Source: Planctomycetota bacterium (GTDB lineage Bacteria; Planctomycetota; JAJSAM01; JAJVHW01). From it: a stretch of 64,000 nt of DNA. Below the pieces are notes generated by a model. It was not told where the DNA came from and did not search any database. It saw only the letters and a list, made by a program, of their open reading frames with translations. This document shows, one piece after another, positions 50,259-58,060 of the stretch (the stretch's first letter is position 1; the number at the start of each line of letters is the position of its first letter). The position numbers and the translations under genes were made by a program. The stretch is from contig JAJFFG010000067.1 of NCBI GenBank assembly GCA_021776825.1, positions 1 to 64,000 on the forward strand, in the 5' to 3' direction.

Positions 50259-50539
50259 CGCTTCGCTTGCGCATGGAGCTGCTTCAGCCACAGATCGACG
50301 AGCACCACGTAGCGCTTCCCAACCTTCGCCGCCGGCACCTCACCCCGTGCGATGAGCTTCCGGAATCCCCGGTCGGACATCCCCACCCACTCCGCCGCCG
50401 TACTCACCGGCAGCACCGGGGGCCGCGATGGCGTGCCTACTCCCGGGTCGGCTTCTCGATCGGCGGCCACACGGAGAGCCCGCGCGAGCTCCTCGAGCAG
50501 CTCCACGCCATCCGTCCGCCGGCGGTCCATGGGTTCCAT
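50234..50539 (-). CDS. Helix-turn-helix protein, excisionase-like
   Basis: A 101-residue small DNA-binding protein. The central LPVSTAAEWVGMSDRGFRKL and IARGEVPAAKVGKRYVV blocks are the HTH_17/excisionase pattern (winged-helix MerR-like), which usually directs excision by binding next to an att site or regulates the integrase. The ATG at 50539 is 7 nt after the upstream ribbon-helix-helix gene, so the two are in one transcript. It runs towards the integrase, whose last 25 bases it overlaps. An alternative role as transcriptional regulator is possible. Confidence 0.8.
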   Translation of the reverse strand: MEPMDRRRTDGVELLEELARALRVAADREADPGVGTPSRPPVLPVSTAAEWVGMSDRGFRKLIARGEVPAAKVGKRYVVLVDLWLKQLHAQAKRYGPGGVS

Positions 50540-50546
50540 CGCACAG

Positions 50547-50972
50547 TTACCCAGGCGGGCTCCCGCGGAACATGCCCTTGATCTCCTCGACAACGGACAT
50601 CACGTCGTCGAGGACCGCCCGCAGAACACCCGGCGGCTCCGGAGGTGGCGTCAGATCGAGCTTCCGCCCGAGACGCTTCTCTACGTTCTTGCGCAGTTCC
50701 TCGCGCGCGTCCTCCGGAAGCCCGGAGACAGCTTCTACGAGTGCAGCGCCGATCAGGACGTTCGCGGCGCTGTTCTTGGTCACGCCGAGCCGCTCAGACA
50801 TCGCCTCGAAGAGGGCGGCCACCACGGGATTGAGTCGCACGGTGAGCTGACGCGGCGCTTCGTCGGCAAGCGATGACCTGACGGACTCCGCGAGGAGCTT
50901 CGTCTGCACCCATCGCCGCGCGTGCCCACTGGGCTCTCTCGTCCCACGACTCTCGGGCTTGTCCTTCACCAC
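50547..50972 (-). CDS. Ribbon-helix-helix-type DNA-binding protein
   Basis: A 141-residue protein. The segment RQLTVRLNPVVAALFEAMSE (about 40-60) followed by LGVTKNSAANVLIGAALVEA is a typical Arc/MetJ-like ribbon-helix-helix. The C-terminal part, with LRKNVEKRLGRKLDL and a Pro/Glu stretch, is predicted helical. The GTG start has GGAGG 6 nt upstream. Immediately upstream (50985-51022) is a 38-bp near-perfect palindrome of four GACTC/GAGTC sites at 11-bp intervals, which would suit an autoregulating, cooperatively binding RHH factor. It could also serve as a partition or plasmid-maintenance regulator. Confidence 0.75.
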   Translation of the reverse strand: MVKDKPESRGTREPSGHARRWVQTKLLAESVRSSLADEAPRQLTVRLNPVVAALFEAMSERLGVTKNSAANVLIGAALVEAVSGLPEDAREELRKNVEKRLGRKLDLTPPPEPPGVLRAVLDDVMSVVEEIKGMFRGSPPG

Positions 50973-50984
50973 GACCGACCTCCA

Positions 50985-51022
50985 GACTCCTGAGTGACTC
51001 TTGGATGAGTCACTGACGAGTC
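50985..51022. promoter_or_regulatory. Operator: 38-bp palindrome with four 11-bp-spaced half-sites
   Basis: GACTC at 50985 and 50996, and GAGTC at 51007 and 51018, so each step is exactly 11 bp (one helical turn) and the array is symmetric. The inner core AGTGACTC-TTGGAT-GAGTCACT is perfect. It lies between the RHH gene and the divergent 51107 gene and could control both. Confidence 0.7.
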
Positions 51023-51106
51023 TAGGTGGGATGCGGTTCCGCTGAATCGCGAGATTCCTCAGCCCGCAGGTCTCCGCGACGCGCCGCGGCTACCATCCGA
51101 GCCAGG

Positions 51107-51892
51107 ATGGAACACCTAGACGAGGTCGTTGCTCGCCTAATGCGCGCTGCGCATGACCCCATGGTCCCCGCAGGCCGTCTCACGCTGGGCGACCCCGCCA
51201 CACCGGCCGAGCTCCGGACTGTCCGGGAGTACCTGGGTGACACGCTGGCTGATGCCCTTCAGCCGCTCCTCGACGTTTGCGCGGGGTTCGGCATCGACGA
51301 TGCCGACGCGGAGCACGCGGGTGGCAGCTACGGGTTTTGGCTCAGCGCGCACAATGGAGACCTCGCCCCGCAAGGCTGGGCGGAGGTGTACCCGCACTCG
51401 ATCGAGTGCTGCATCGCAGAAGAGGTCATCTACTGGGACGTAGCTGGTGGCAAGGACGGACCCGTGTTCCTCGTGTGCCACGATGGTCCCGACCATTGCA
51501 TGCTGTTCGCCGGCTTGGGCGAGTACCTCGTCTTCCTGCTCACGGAGCCCAATCCGTTCGAGAAGGCCTACGGGCAGGTGCACGCCCGCAAGGACTGGCC
51601 GCCAGTACGCGAGTTCGACACCGACGATGCTGGCCTCGCCTACTTCCTCGCCTCGTTTCCGCCGCACTACCGTGTGATCGATCTCCGCGGACAGCCTCTC
51701 AAGACTGCGTTCACCTATGACGGCGGCGAAACCGAGTTCACGCGATGGGGCGACGAGTTGGTCTGGGTTCAGCGCAGGCGCCCTGGCCTGAAGTCCCGCT
51801 TGTCCGCCCTGGCTCTGCGGACCGCCGAAGGCGTGATCGGGCTGATCACGTTCCTCTGGCGGGCGATAAGGAGCGCCCTGCGGAAGGCGTAG
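51107..51892 (+). CDS. SUKH/SMI1-like protein (cargo of unit 1)
   Basis: The 261-residue protein may belong to the SMI1/KNR4 (SUKH) group. It has an LRTVREYLGDTLADALQPLL helical start, AGGSYGFWLSAHNGDLAPQG and WAEVYPHSIECCIAEEVIYW, which fit the beta-rich core. SUKH proteins are often immunity proteins for polymorphic toxins. The C-terminal ~35 residues (EGVIGLITFLWRAIRSALRK) form an amphipathic or membrane-associating helix, which is unusual. The assignment is tentative. A TACCAT box ends 10 nt before the ATG. The operator at 50985-51022 lies upstream. Confidence 0.6.
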   Translation: MEHLDEVVARLMRAAHDPMVPAGRLTLGDPATPAELRTVREYLGDTLADALQPLLDVCAGFGIDDADAEHAGGSYGFWLSAHNGDLAPQGWAEVYPHSIECCIAEEVIYWDVAGGKDGPVFLVCHDGPDHCMLFAGLGEYLVFLLTEPNPFEKAYGQVHARKDWPPVREFDTDDAGLAYFLASFPPHYRVIDLRGQPLKTAFTYDGGETEFTRWGDELVWVQRRRPGLKSRLSALALRTAEGVIGLITFLWRAIRSALRKA

Positions 51893-52019
51893 GCGCTCGG
51901 CAACGGACCGCACGATGTCCGGTACCCACGCGCGACGTGCACCGTCCGTGCCGATAACTCCGCGTCGCTCGCGCTCTGTATCGTGGCGTGCTTCGGACTG
52001 CGGAGGCCACGAGAACGTC

Positions 52020-52679
52020 ATGCCGGACTCTCCAGAGATCACTCCGCCGACGTCGCGCGCACTCCTCACCACGCTGTGCGGGATCTCGTTCAGTGGGCTC
52101 CCGCTGGTCGTGAACGCGGTGATCGGGTTGTGGATCGCGATCGCACTCGCGACGTCCCCGTGGTGGCACCCGGCAGCCGTGCTCGTGGTGTGGCTGCTCG
52201 TACAGTTGTGGCGCGCAGCCATCCGACTCGCCTGCACGATCGCGGCGGAGCGACCGCTCCCTCAGTCGGGGCGCTTGGCGGAGATCCCATTCGACGCTCA
52301 GGTCGCGATTCGTAGGCGCGTGCGAACCATCCGGGCAAGCCTCTCGGGACTCTTCGAGCAGTTGACCGCCATCCGCCGATCGGAGGGCAAGCGCGACGAC
52401 GTTGTCATTCCGGCGATCGTCCTTCGCGGCACGATGATGCGACTTGCCGAAGCCACGACGGGTGACGTACACGATCTTGCTGCGCACGTCGCCGACGCGT
52501 GCGACAACTTTCTCGCGCCGCTTCGCCAAGCGACGGATCTCCCCGCGGAAGAGGCGAGGTCGTTCGCCGATCGAGTCGAGCCTCAGATCCGCCAACTCGG
52601 TCAGACTCTCGCGGACGAGCACATCGACCCCCTGTGGGCGCAGTTGCCCGACTCGTCGTTCCCGGATCTTGAGCAGTAG
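52020..52679 (+). CDS. Two-TM membrane protein, unknown function (cargo of unit 1)
   Basis: A 219-residue protein with two hydrophobic helices near the N-terminus (LLTTLCGISFSGLPLVVNAV and WWHPAAVLVVWLLVQLW) and a soluble helical C-terminal ~140 residues (RTIRASLSGLFEQLTAIRRS..., VADACDNFLAPLRQ). No family is recognised. A membrane-anchored effector or receptor role would fit a defence or immunity cassette but is speculative. The ATG is 128 nt after the upstream gene. Confidence 0.55.
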   Translation: MPDSPEITPPTSRALLTTLCGISFSGLPLVVNAVIGLWIAIALATSPWWHPAAVLVVWLLVQLWRAAIRLACTIAAERPLPQSGRLAEIPFDAQVAIRRRVRTIRASLSGLFEQLTAIRRSEGKRDDVVIPAIVLRGTMMRLAEATTGDVHDLAAHVADACDNFLAPLRQATDLPAEEARSFADRVEPQIRQLGQTLADEHIDPLWAQLPDSSFPDLEQ

Positions 52680-52811
52680 GAGTCAGGTCCGCCGCTCGGT
52701 GACCTGCCCGGCACGCCCACTCCGCGCCGCCCCGGCGGTGGCCTGGGAGAGACCCAAGAGGCGAGCCAAGGCGGCTGTCAGTGCATTGATCGCCACGCCT
52801 CTCCTGACTAC

Positions 52812-52842
52812 CCCTACCCCCCTGTTAGTAGAGGGGGTAGGG
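52812..52842. other. GC-rich hairpin upstream of cargo ORF
   Basis: CCTACCCCC and GGGGGTAGG pair around a loop CTGTTAGTAGA. It is an unusually strong stem inside the element, and the loop contains the AT-rich TTAGTA. It may be a terminator for the preceding gene or a rolling-circle origin hairpin. No experimental basis. Confidence 0.4.
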
Positions 52843-52884
52843 CGACCCGAGCCCGCGACGCTGGCCGACCGCGTATCCTCCGGC

Positions 52885-53220
52885 ATGGGGTTCCTGAGAC
52901 GTTGGCGGGAGCGACGCGAGCGAGGTCGCGCGAGGGCGCGGCTTCTCGCGGAGCGTCGCCGACACGCGCGCACGCATCAGGACGGGTCGCGGCGGATCTA
53001 CCTCTACGACCCGATCGAGGACGACTCTGAGCTGGTCGACGTCCTTCGAAGAGCGGACGAGCTCGCTGAAGAGCGACTTCGCGTTGACGAAGGCCGCACG
53101 CCCGACGAGTTCGGGTACGGCTACCACTTCGATCGGAAGAAGCAGGACATCCTCCTCCGCAAGTTCGAGATCGTGTGGTTCACCGACGAGGAGATGAACC
53201 CCGAGATCATCTTCGACTGA
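52885..53220 (+). CDS. Small basic/acidic protein, unknown function (cargo of unit 1)
   Basis: A 111-residue protein whose first 40 residues are highly basic (GFLRRWRERRERGRARARLL), followed by an acidic segment (IEDDSELVDVLRRADELAEE) and a C-terminal EFGYGYHFDRKKQDILLRKF and WFTDEEMNPEI. No family is recognised. TATCCT ends 5 nt before the ATG, suggesting a leaderless start. It converges on rep with a 54-bp gap. Confidence 0.5.
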   Translation: MGFLRRWRERRERGRARARLLAERRRHARTHQDGSRRIYLYDPIEDDSELVDVLRRADELAEERLRVDEGRTPDEFGYGYHFDRKKQDILLRKFEIVWFTDEEMNPEIIFD

Positions 53221-53274
53221 CCCCGACGCGGGCCGGCCGGTCGCGAGCGACTCGGCCGGCTCCGCGCTTGGGCG

Positions 53275-54285
53275 TCACGTCTCCGTGATGGCGGCCTGGA
53301 GCGCGGGGAGCGTGTCCTTCGCGTGCTCGGCCAGCAGGCCGTGCTTGGCGGAGCGTCGGCCCCGACCGCGGCGGGTCAGGTCGCGGATGAGCTCCTCTCC
53401 GCCGATGTCGGCCAGCAGCGCGAGCGAGGGCGCGACAGAACGGACGAGCCAACCGCCGACCTCGTAGGCCTGGGCTGCCGGGCTGCGCTCGTCGATGCCG
53501 GGCGAGAGGATGTCGTCCGCTGCGCCGGCCAGGAAGGTCTCCCACTCGGGCAGCGTTGCCGCACGGGACTGGTTCTTGCCGTCGCGGTCCACCGGCTTCG
53601 TCGTCAGCGTGAGACGCTGTCCGAGCCATGCCGTGTGCAGGGTGCGGAGTGGCCACGTCTCGACGCCGGTGAGCGCGTCGAGCTGCGGATGCAGACGGGC
53701 GATGCGGCTCAGCGCCTTGTGCGCCAACTCCGCCTTCAGCTCGAGCTCCCACCTGGATAGCCGCTCGAACGGACACGTCGCGCCGGACGCCTCCATCTCG
53801 GCCTTCTTGTCGTAGCAGCGGAGCATGCTCGCGGACGCGCGGCTGCCGCACTGGACGGTGAGGGCCGTCGTGCCCTTGCCGGACGTGTACGTGACCTTGT
53901 GGAACGACGCGATGTAGCGGTCCTCCTCGATGTGATCGCGCAGCCGGTACGGCGTCCACGGCCCCGAGGTGTCCCGCGCCAGGTCGAGGCGCGTGCAGCG
54001 GACGTTCTGCGACGTGAGGTGCAGGACGAGCTCGCGGACGGACCGCTCGGCCCGCCACGCCTGGAGCGCCTTGCCGCTCATCACGAGCATGTACGGACGC
54101 GGCTGCGGACCGTCGGCGGCGAGGATCGTGCCGTGCCCGTCGCGGATCGCGGTGCGGTATGTGTTCAGGCCCTTCGCGAGCGTCTCGGTCGGTCCGCGCA
54201 GACACCACGCGAGGTGCGGCCCGTTGTCGTGCGTGACCGTGATCCAGTCGATGAGCGTCCGGTCGTGGTCGATGGCGGCGGTCAT
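53275..54285 (-). CDS. Rolling-circle-type replication initiation protein (Rep_trans-like)
   Basis: The 336-residue protein looks like the replication-initiation-factor family found in filamentous phages and small plasmids. Supporting motifs are LIDWITVTHD at the N-terminus, RCTRLDLARD in the first domain, QCGSRASASMLRCYDKKAE and FERLSRWELELKAEL. The catalytic Tyr is probably in one of these, but I cannot place it firmly. It should nick the element's origin and drive rolling-circle replication after excision. The gene is the only full-length copy in the array. Shortened 5' copies lie at 59480-59721, 60727-60786 and 62773-62811. Confidence 0.75.
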   Translation of the reverse strand: MTAAIDHDRTLIDWITVTHDNGPHLAWCLRGPTETLAKGLNTYRTAIRDGHGTILAADGPQPRPYMLVMSGKALQAWRAERSVRELVLHLTSQNVRCTRLDLARDTSGPWTPYRLRDHIEEDRYIASFHKVTYTSGKGTTALTVQCGSRASASMLRCYDKKAEMEASGATCPFERLSRWELELKAELAHKALSRIARLHPQLDALTGVETWPLRTLHTAWLGQRLTLTTKPVDRDGKNQSRAATLPEWETFLAGAADDILSPGIDERSPAAQAYEVGGWLVRSVAPSLALLADIGGEELIRDLTRRGRGRRSAKHGLLAEHAKDTLPALQAAITET

Positions 54286-54341
54286 CGGACACCGCCCGTC
54301 GACAGACGCCGCGTTACGCTTGCGTACGGAGTGAGGAACGA

Positions 54342-54656
54342 GTGACGGATCCGACCACGCGCTGGGACGCCTTGAAGGCGCACGGGCTGCGAGACATCGC
54401 TGACTGGGGCGGGCCCTGCCCGTACCAGTTCTCGGCGTGGATCGAGCCCGAGGAGAAGTACCTCTACTTCCGCGTTCGTGGCGGCATCGCGTCCATGGAC
54501 GTCATGCCGACGTACGACCCTCCCAGCCGAACGGAGTGGGAGGGCATGGAACGGTACGACGAGAGCGTCACCTGGGACGCGGAGCCGGAGGTCACGCTCC
54601 CGCTCTTCGAGAAGCTGATCCGTGGATGGCGCGCAGGCCGACCGCCCGAGTTCTGA
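54342..54656 (+). CDS. Slot ORF of unit 1, hypothetical 104-aa protein
   Basis: A soluble 104-residue protein starting VTDPTTRWDALKAHGLRDIA, divergent from rep and followed within 22 bp by the unit-1 att-like repeat. It includes GGPCPYQFSAWIEPEEKYLY and a C-terminal LPLFEKLIRGWRAGRPPEF. The GTG at 54342 follows GAGGAACGA. No family is recognised. It occupies the position that in units 2-4 is taken by unrelated two-TM proteins. Confidence 0.55.
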   Translation: MTDPTTRWDALKAHGLRDIADWGGPCPYQFSAWIEPEEKYLYFRVRGGIASMDVMPTYDPPSRTEWEGMERYDESVTWDAEPEVTLPLFEKLIRGWRAGRPPEF

Positions 54657-54677
54657 TTCGCTCGCGCGACCGTCGCC

Positions 54678-54809
54678 TGTGCCTATCTTGTGCCTAAGCG
54701 GAGTTCCCCAAGGGGCCGCTGAGGACCGGTTCGAGGGTGCTCTTCCGGTCCCTGGGAGCCTGTAGCGGTCCCTCGCGGAACCAGCCGGAGTCCCACCTGA
54801 AGTAGCCCG
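54678..54809 (+). repeat. Att-like repeat R1
   Basis: Starts TGTGCCTATCTTGTGCCTAA (two 11-bp direct repeats), then CGGAGTTCCCC, GGTTCGAGGG, and a conserved tail GCCTGTAGCGGTCCC...GGAGTCCCACCTGA. It closely matches R2 at 59999 and, in its first and last parts, R3 at 61076. It marks the end of unit 1. Confidence 0.7.
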
Positions 54810-54860
54810 GGCGACCACGCGGCGAACCTGTGGTCCTGCGCGAGCGGTGTCTGTTGCTGA

Positions 54861-54883
54861 GTGGAAGGTGGTCCGCCTTCCAC
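54861..54883. other. Hairpin after R1
   Basis: GTGGAAGG-TGGTCCG-CCTTCCAC, an 8-bp perfect stem just upstream of the DUF6966-like gene. Possible terminator or protein site. Confidence 0.35.
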
Positions 54884-54939
54884 CCGGCGGACAGTCTCCC
54901 GATGCCGAGTCCGTGACCGCGCGCTACGCTTGGCGACGG

Positions 54940-55287
54940 ATGACACGCGCGGACGATCAGCCGTCGCCGGGAACCGAGTCCGGCCCGAAGACTCTGCTGC
55001 TCATTCAGTGTCTCGACGAACTCGTTGCGCTTCTTCGGACGCACGTCAGGGCTCATCCGGGCGGCGAGCATTGGGCGCAGTGGATGTCGGCTGCCGCAAC
55101 GGATTTGCGAGCGGGCGACTTCCGGGGCATCACGAAGACGCTCGGGGCGTCCGGTGGAATGGGGAGCTTCACCGACGTGGTCTTCTCGGGGGAGACCCCA
55201 GAGAGCGCACACAGCGAGTTTGATCGCCTACGCTCGCGGGCGTTCCGACTCGCGGACGCGATTCGCCGAGGGGCGACCTTCGAGTAG
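54940..55287 (+). CDS. DUF6966-like small protein (cargo of unit 2)
   Basis: A 115-residue soluble protein. The block HWAQWMSAAATDLRAGDFRG followed by LGASGGMGSFTDVVF resembles the GGMGSFND signature I associate with the DUF6966 group of uncharacterised small proteins. It may be immunity- or defence-related, but this is not shown. TACGCT ends 9 nt before the ATG, suggesting a short or absent leader. It is the first gene of the segment between R1 and R2. Confidence 0.5.
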   Translation: MTRADDQPSPGTESGPKTLLLIQCLDELVALLRTHVRAHPGGEHWAQWMSAAATDLRAGDFRGITKTLGASGGMGSFTDVVFSGETPESAHSEFDRLRSRAFRLADAIRRGATFE

Positions 55288-55338
55288 GTACCGAGCCCGT
55301 CCGTCCGCGCTGACGCACGCTACCCCCCGCTGGATGGC

Positions 55339-55491
55339 GGGACAGTTCCAACGAACCCAACTCCTCGTCGGGCCGGTTGGTTCGACGACTCGGCGAGACG
55401 AGCGCTGCCCCACGCCATCATCAGGCCCCGCGTCCAGGGCGCCGGACTCTGCAAGTTGGGCTCTGCAAGTTGGGCTCGTTGGAACTGTCCC
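55339..55491. repeat. MITE-like inverted-repeat element
   Basis: 21-bp terminal inverted repeats GGGACAGTTCCAACGAACCCA (55339-55359) and its near-exact complement (55471-55491, 20 of 21 matching) bracket ~110 bp. The inner part has a 14-bp direct duplication CTCTGCAAGTTGGG (55447-55474). No obvious target-site duplication was seen. Confidence 0.55.
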
Positions 55492-55590
55492 GGACTCTAA
55501 GAGCGGACGAGGCACGGGGATGGCGCAGCGTCGCAGGCGGCCTACGATCAACGCAGGCGGGTCGAGATCGGACGAGCAGGAGATTCCACG

Positions 55591-55989
55591 ATGAGAGCGT
55601 TCACGATTGTCGGGGCCGTGTTGCTGGGTGCGACGGTCGGTGCGCTGGCGATGCGACCGGCGCAGGGTCAGGTACGGACCGGGGAGCGCCAGCTGCAGGG
55701 TGGCGCGCGCGCCGCAGAGGCGGTCGAGACGTATCGCATGACGACGGATGTGCGCCGCGGCGCGCAGCGTGCGAAGAGGCCGCAGCTGCAGAAGGACCGC
55801 CGTCATCTGATCCACGTCCCGGAGTTCTACGGCGAGGTCTTCGAGATCACGGCGCACGGCGACGACGCGGTGATGTGGTTCAAGGCGGACGACGGTGTCG
55901 TGCGCAGTGCGATCGTGCCGGGCGTCGCCGACGGGCTGGTGCGCGTCCAGGCCGTGGAGGCCACTGGCTTCGACGTCAGCTTCCGCTGA
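55591..55989 (+). CDS. Secreted 132-aa protein of unknown function
   Basis: Signal peptide MRAFTIVGAVLLGATVGALA with cleavage near AQG. The remainder is basic at first and then contains VPEFYGEVFEITAHGDDAVM and WFKADDGVVRSAIVPGVADG, suggesting a small beta-sandwich. AGGAG lies 8 nt upstream of the ATG. Its GC-rich codon usage and Shine-Dalgarno start match chromosomal genes more than the leaderless cargo genes around it. It converges on the HEAT gene with a 34-bp gap. Confidence 0.65.
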   Translation: MRAFTIVGAVLLGATVGALAMRPAQGQVRTGERQLQGGARAAEAVETYRMTTDVRRGAQRAKRPQLQKDRRHLIHVPEFYGEVFEITAHGDDAVMWFKADDGVVRSAIVPGVADGLVRVQAVEATGFDVSFR

Positions 55990-56023
55990 CCGGCATCGGT
56001 GTGCGCAGCGAGCGCTCCGACGC

Positions 56024-57715
56024 CTACTCGACGTTGATCTCCAGAACGGCGCGGCGGGCCATGTAGCGTTCGAGCAGATCCTCGGACTCGAGGTAGGGCT
56101 CGATGGCGGGGAGGGCGGCCTCCGCGCGTGGGCCGGTGCGTAGGAGCAGGCGCAGCACCTCTGCCGGGGCGACGTAGAGCGCCGCCGGGCCGAGGTCCAC
56201 GACCCGGGCAGCGGAGTCGACCTCGCGCTGCTCCTCCAGCAACTTCGTCCAGTCGGCGACGAGCCGCGGCGGCGCGGCGCCCGCCAGGCCGATGGCGACG
56301 CCGAGGGCCTGCAGCGCGCCGGGGCCAGCGATCGGACGGTCGGGCTCCCCCTCGTCGGGGAAGTAGTGCTTGTTCAGGTAGCGCTGGAGCTGCGGGTTGC
56401 GGGACAGGGACGCGGGCATCGCGAGGGCCACCTGCTCCGCCATCAGGGGGTCGTCCGTCGGCATCGAGATCCAGAGCCGCTCGGCGAGGGCCGCTGGAGG
56501 TGACGGCATCCGGCCCATCCACTCCGTGGCGACGCGCTTCATCTTCCGGAGCTGGATCTCCGCCCGGAGGTCCTCGGGCGCGGAGATGAAGAGCTCCTTG
56601 TAGCTCTCCATCACCAACGGGCCGGCCTCGGGGTCCCCCGGCGAGAGCTGCAGCACCGCGAGACCGGCTGCGAGTTTCCGATGGAGGTCACCTGCCTGCA
56701 TCACCGCGCGGATGCGCGGGAGCAGCGGCTCCGCTGCGTCGCGACGAATGCTGAGCGCCGCGATGGCGTCCCCGAGCTCATCCGGATGGGAGGACGTGAG
56801 CCGCTCGAGCTGCGCCGTCGCACTGGGCGCGTCGGAGCTCAGGCCGGAGCGGTCAAGGCGGTTGAGCGCGAGGAAGAACGCCTTCTCGTCCATGCGCGCG
56901 CCGAGCAGCGCTCGGAAGTCCTCGCCGGCATGACCGCAGGACCACCCGAGCAGCAGGGGGACGTGGTGATCGAACGACGCGCGAAGCCCCTCGTCCGGGG
57001 TCTTCTTGGGATCGAGGAGAGCGAGCAGGCGCGGGACAGCGGGGACGTCGCCCAGTGCCGGCGTGGCGTCCGCGTACCCGTCGCAGCGCCGTTGGACCAG
57101 GGCTTCGCGTCCCAGTACGGCAAGGCACGCCAACGCCAGGCGGCGGGTGCGGGGGTCCTGCGCGCGCGTCGCCGACGTCACGGCCGCGCGCACCTGCGCC
57201 CCGTTGCTGCTGCCGCGTAGACGGGCGGACGTGGACAGGACGAGGACGACGCGGGCGAGAGCGGGTTTCGCGGTGCCGCCCCCCGTACCGAGCGCCGACG
57301 TGATGGGGTACGCGATGTCCTTCGGGGTGAGCGCAGTTCCGAGGCTCCGTACCTGGCGGCCGACCTCTCCCCACAGCTCGCGCTCGGTCTTGTCCGTCCG
57401 CAGCCGATCGAGATACGTGGCGATGTCCCCGAGCCCCTCGGAAGCCAGCTCCGTGATCGCGGCTTGCGCGGCGGAGCGGACGGCCCCCTTGCGATCCGTG
57501 ACCAGCTCGAGGAGGCACTCGGCGGCGGCGGCGCCCTCGGGGTACGCCGCACCGAGCTTCTTCGCCGCCTCGGCCCGCGCCTTCGCATCGTCCGCGGCGA
57601 GCTCGTCCACCAGTTTCTCCACGGCGGCGCGCGACGCAGCACCGTCCTGCGCGTGGACAGGAGCGGCGAGCGCCGCGGCGGCCACGAGGGCCAGCGCCAG
57701 GTCACGAGATGCCAT
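56024..57715 (-). CDS. Secreted HEAT-repeat protein
   Basis: A 563-residue exported protein (signal ends near APVHAQDG). It is composed of Ala/Leu/Glu/Arg-rich helical repeats from ~30 onward (for example AAVEKLVDELAADDAKARAE and AAECLLELVTDRKGAVRSAA), typical of HEAT/PBS-lyase repeats. Part of the middle (~235-290) contains FDHHVPLLLGWSCGHAGEDF. No enzymatic site is evident. GGAGGAG upstream of the ATG and the codon bias match ordinary chromosomal genes of the window. It therefore looks like a resident gene caught between mobile units, or cargo of chromosomal origin. Confidence 0.8.
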   Translation of the reverse strand: MASRDLALALVAAAALAAPVHAQDGAASRAAVEKLVDELAADDAKARAEAAKKLGAAYPEGAAAAECLLELVTDRKGAVRSAAQAAITELASEGLGDIATYLDRLRTDKTERELWGEVGRQVRSLGTALTPKDIAYPITSALGTGGGTAKPALARVVLVLSTSARLRGSSNGAQVRAAVTSATRAQDPRTRRLALACLAVLGREALVQRRCDGYADATPALGDVPAVPRLLALLDPKKTPDEGLRASFDHHVPLLLGWSCGHAGEDFRALLGARMDEKAFFLALNRLDRSGLSSDAPSATAQLERLTSSHPDELGDAIAALSIRRDAAEPLLPRIRAVMQAGDLHRKLAAGLAVLQLSPGDPEAGPLVMESYKELFISAPEDLRAEIQLRKMKRVATEWMGRMPSPPAALAERLWISMPTDDPLMAEQVALAMPASLSRNPQLQRYLNKHYFPDEGEPDRPIAGPGALQALGVAIGLAGAAPPRLVADWTKLLEEQREVDSAARVVDLGPAALYVAPAEVLRLLLRTGPRAEAALPAIEPYLESEDLLERYMARRAVLEINVE

Positions 57716-58060
57716 GGGAACGTCTCCTCCATCCGCCCGAGGTGCGTCCTACGCTACCAGCCTCGGCTCGGCCGCCGACGCGGCCCCCGCGCGACGGGGA
57801 CCGCTCTCTCCGTCGCGGACCGGGTGAGCGAGCCGACGCGCTCGTACGAGACGTTCGTCGCGGATCTGCGCGAACGTGGCGACCTATGGCGATCGGAGTC
57901 GGCCGTCGGCCGAGAAGGAGATCGCGCGCGTGCCGCTGCGCGATCGACGGCGCGTTGTCGAGCCGATCGCCGGGCTCGCCGCGGACCCGCGTCCACCGGG
58001 CTGAACCAAGCTGTCCGGGCACGACAAGTACCGCACTCGGCAAGGCGCGCGACGCCGCCT
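57716..58060. other. Intergenic region, no convincing gene
   Basis: 345 bp between two minus-strand genes. A GTG at 57824 opens a frame starting VSEPTRSYETFVADLRERGD that may be the front of a decayed gene, but it then runs into antisense of the next gene. A promoter for the HEAT gene is expected near 57720-57760 (TACGCTACC). Confidence 0.4.

Noticed and set aside
52683..52973. Minus-strand 96-codon ORF with an HTH-like tail
   Set aside because: It is antisense to the start of the 52885 gene, covers the GC hairpin, and only a short stretch (ARLLGLSQATAGA) resembles a helix-turn-helix.
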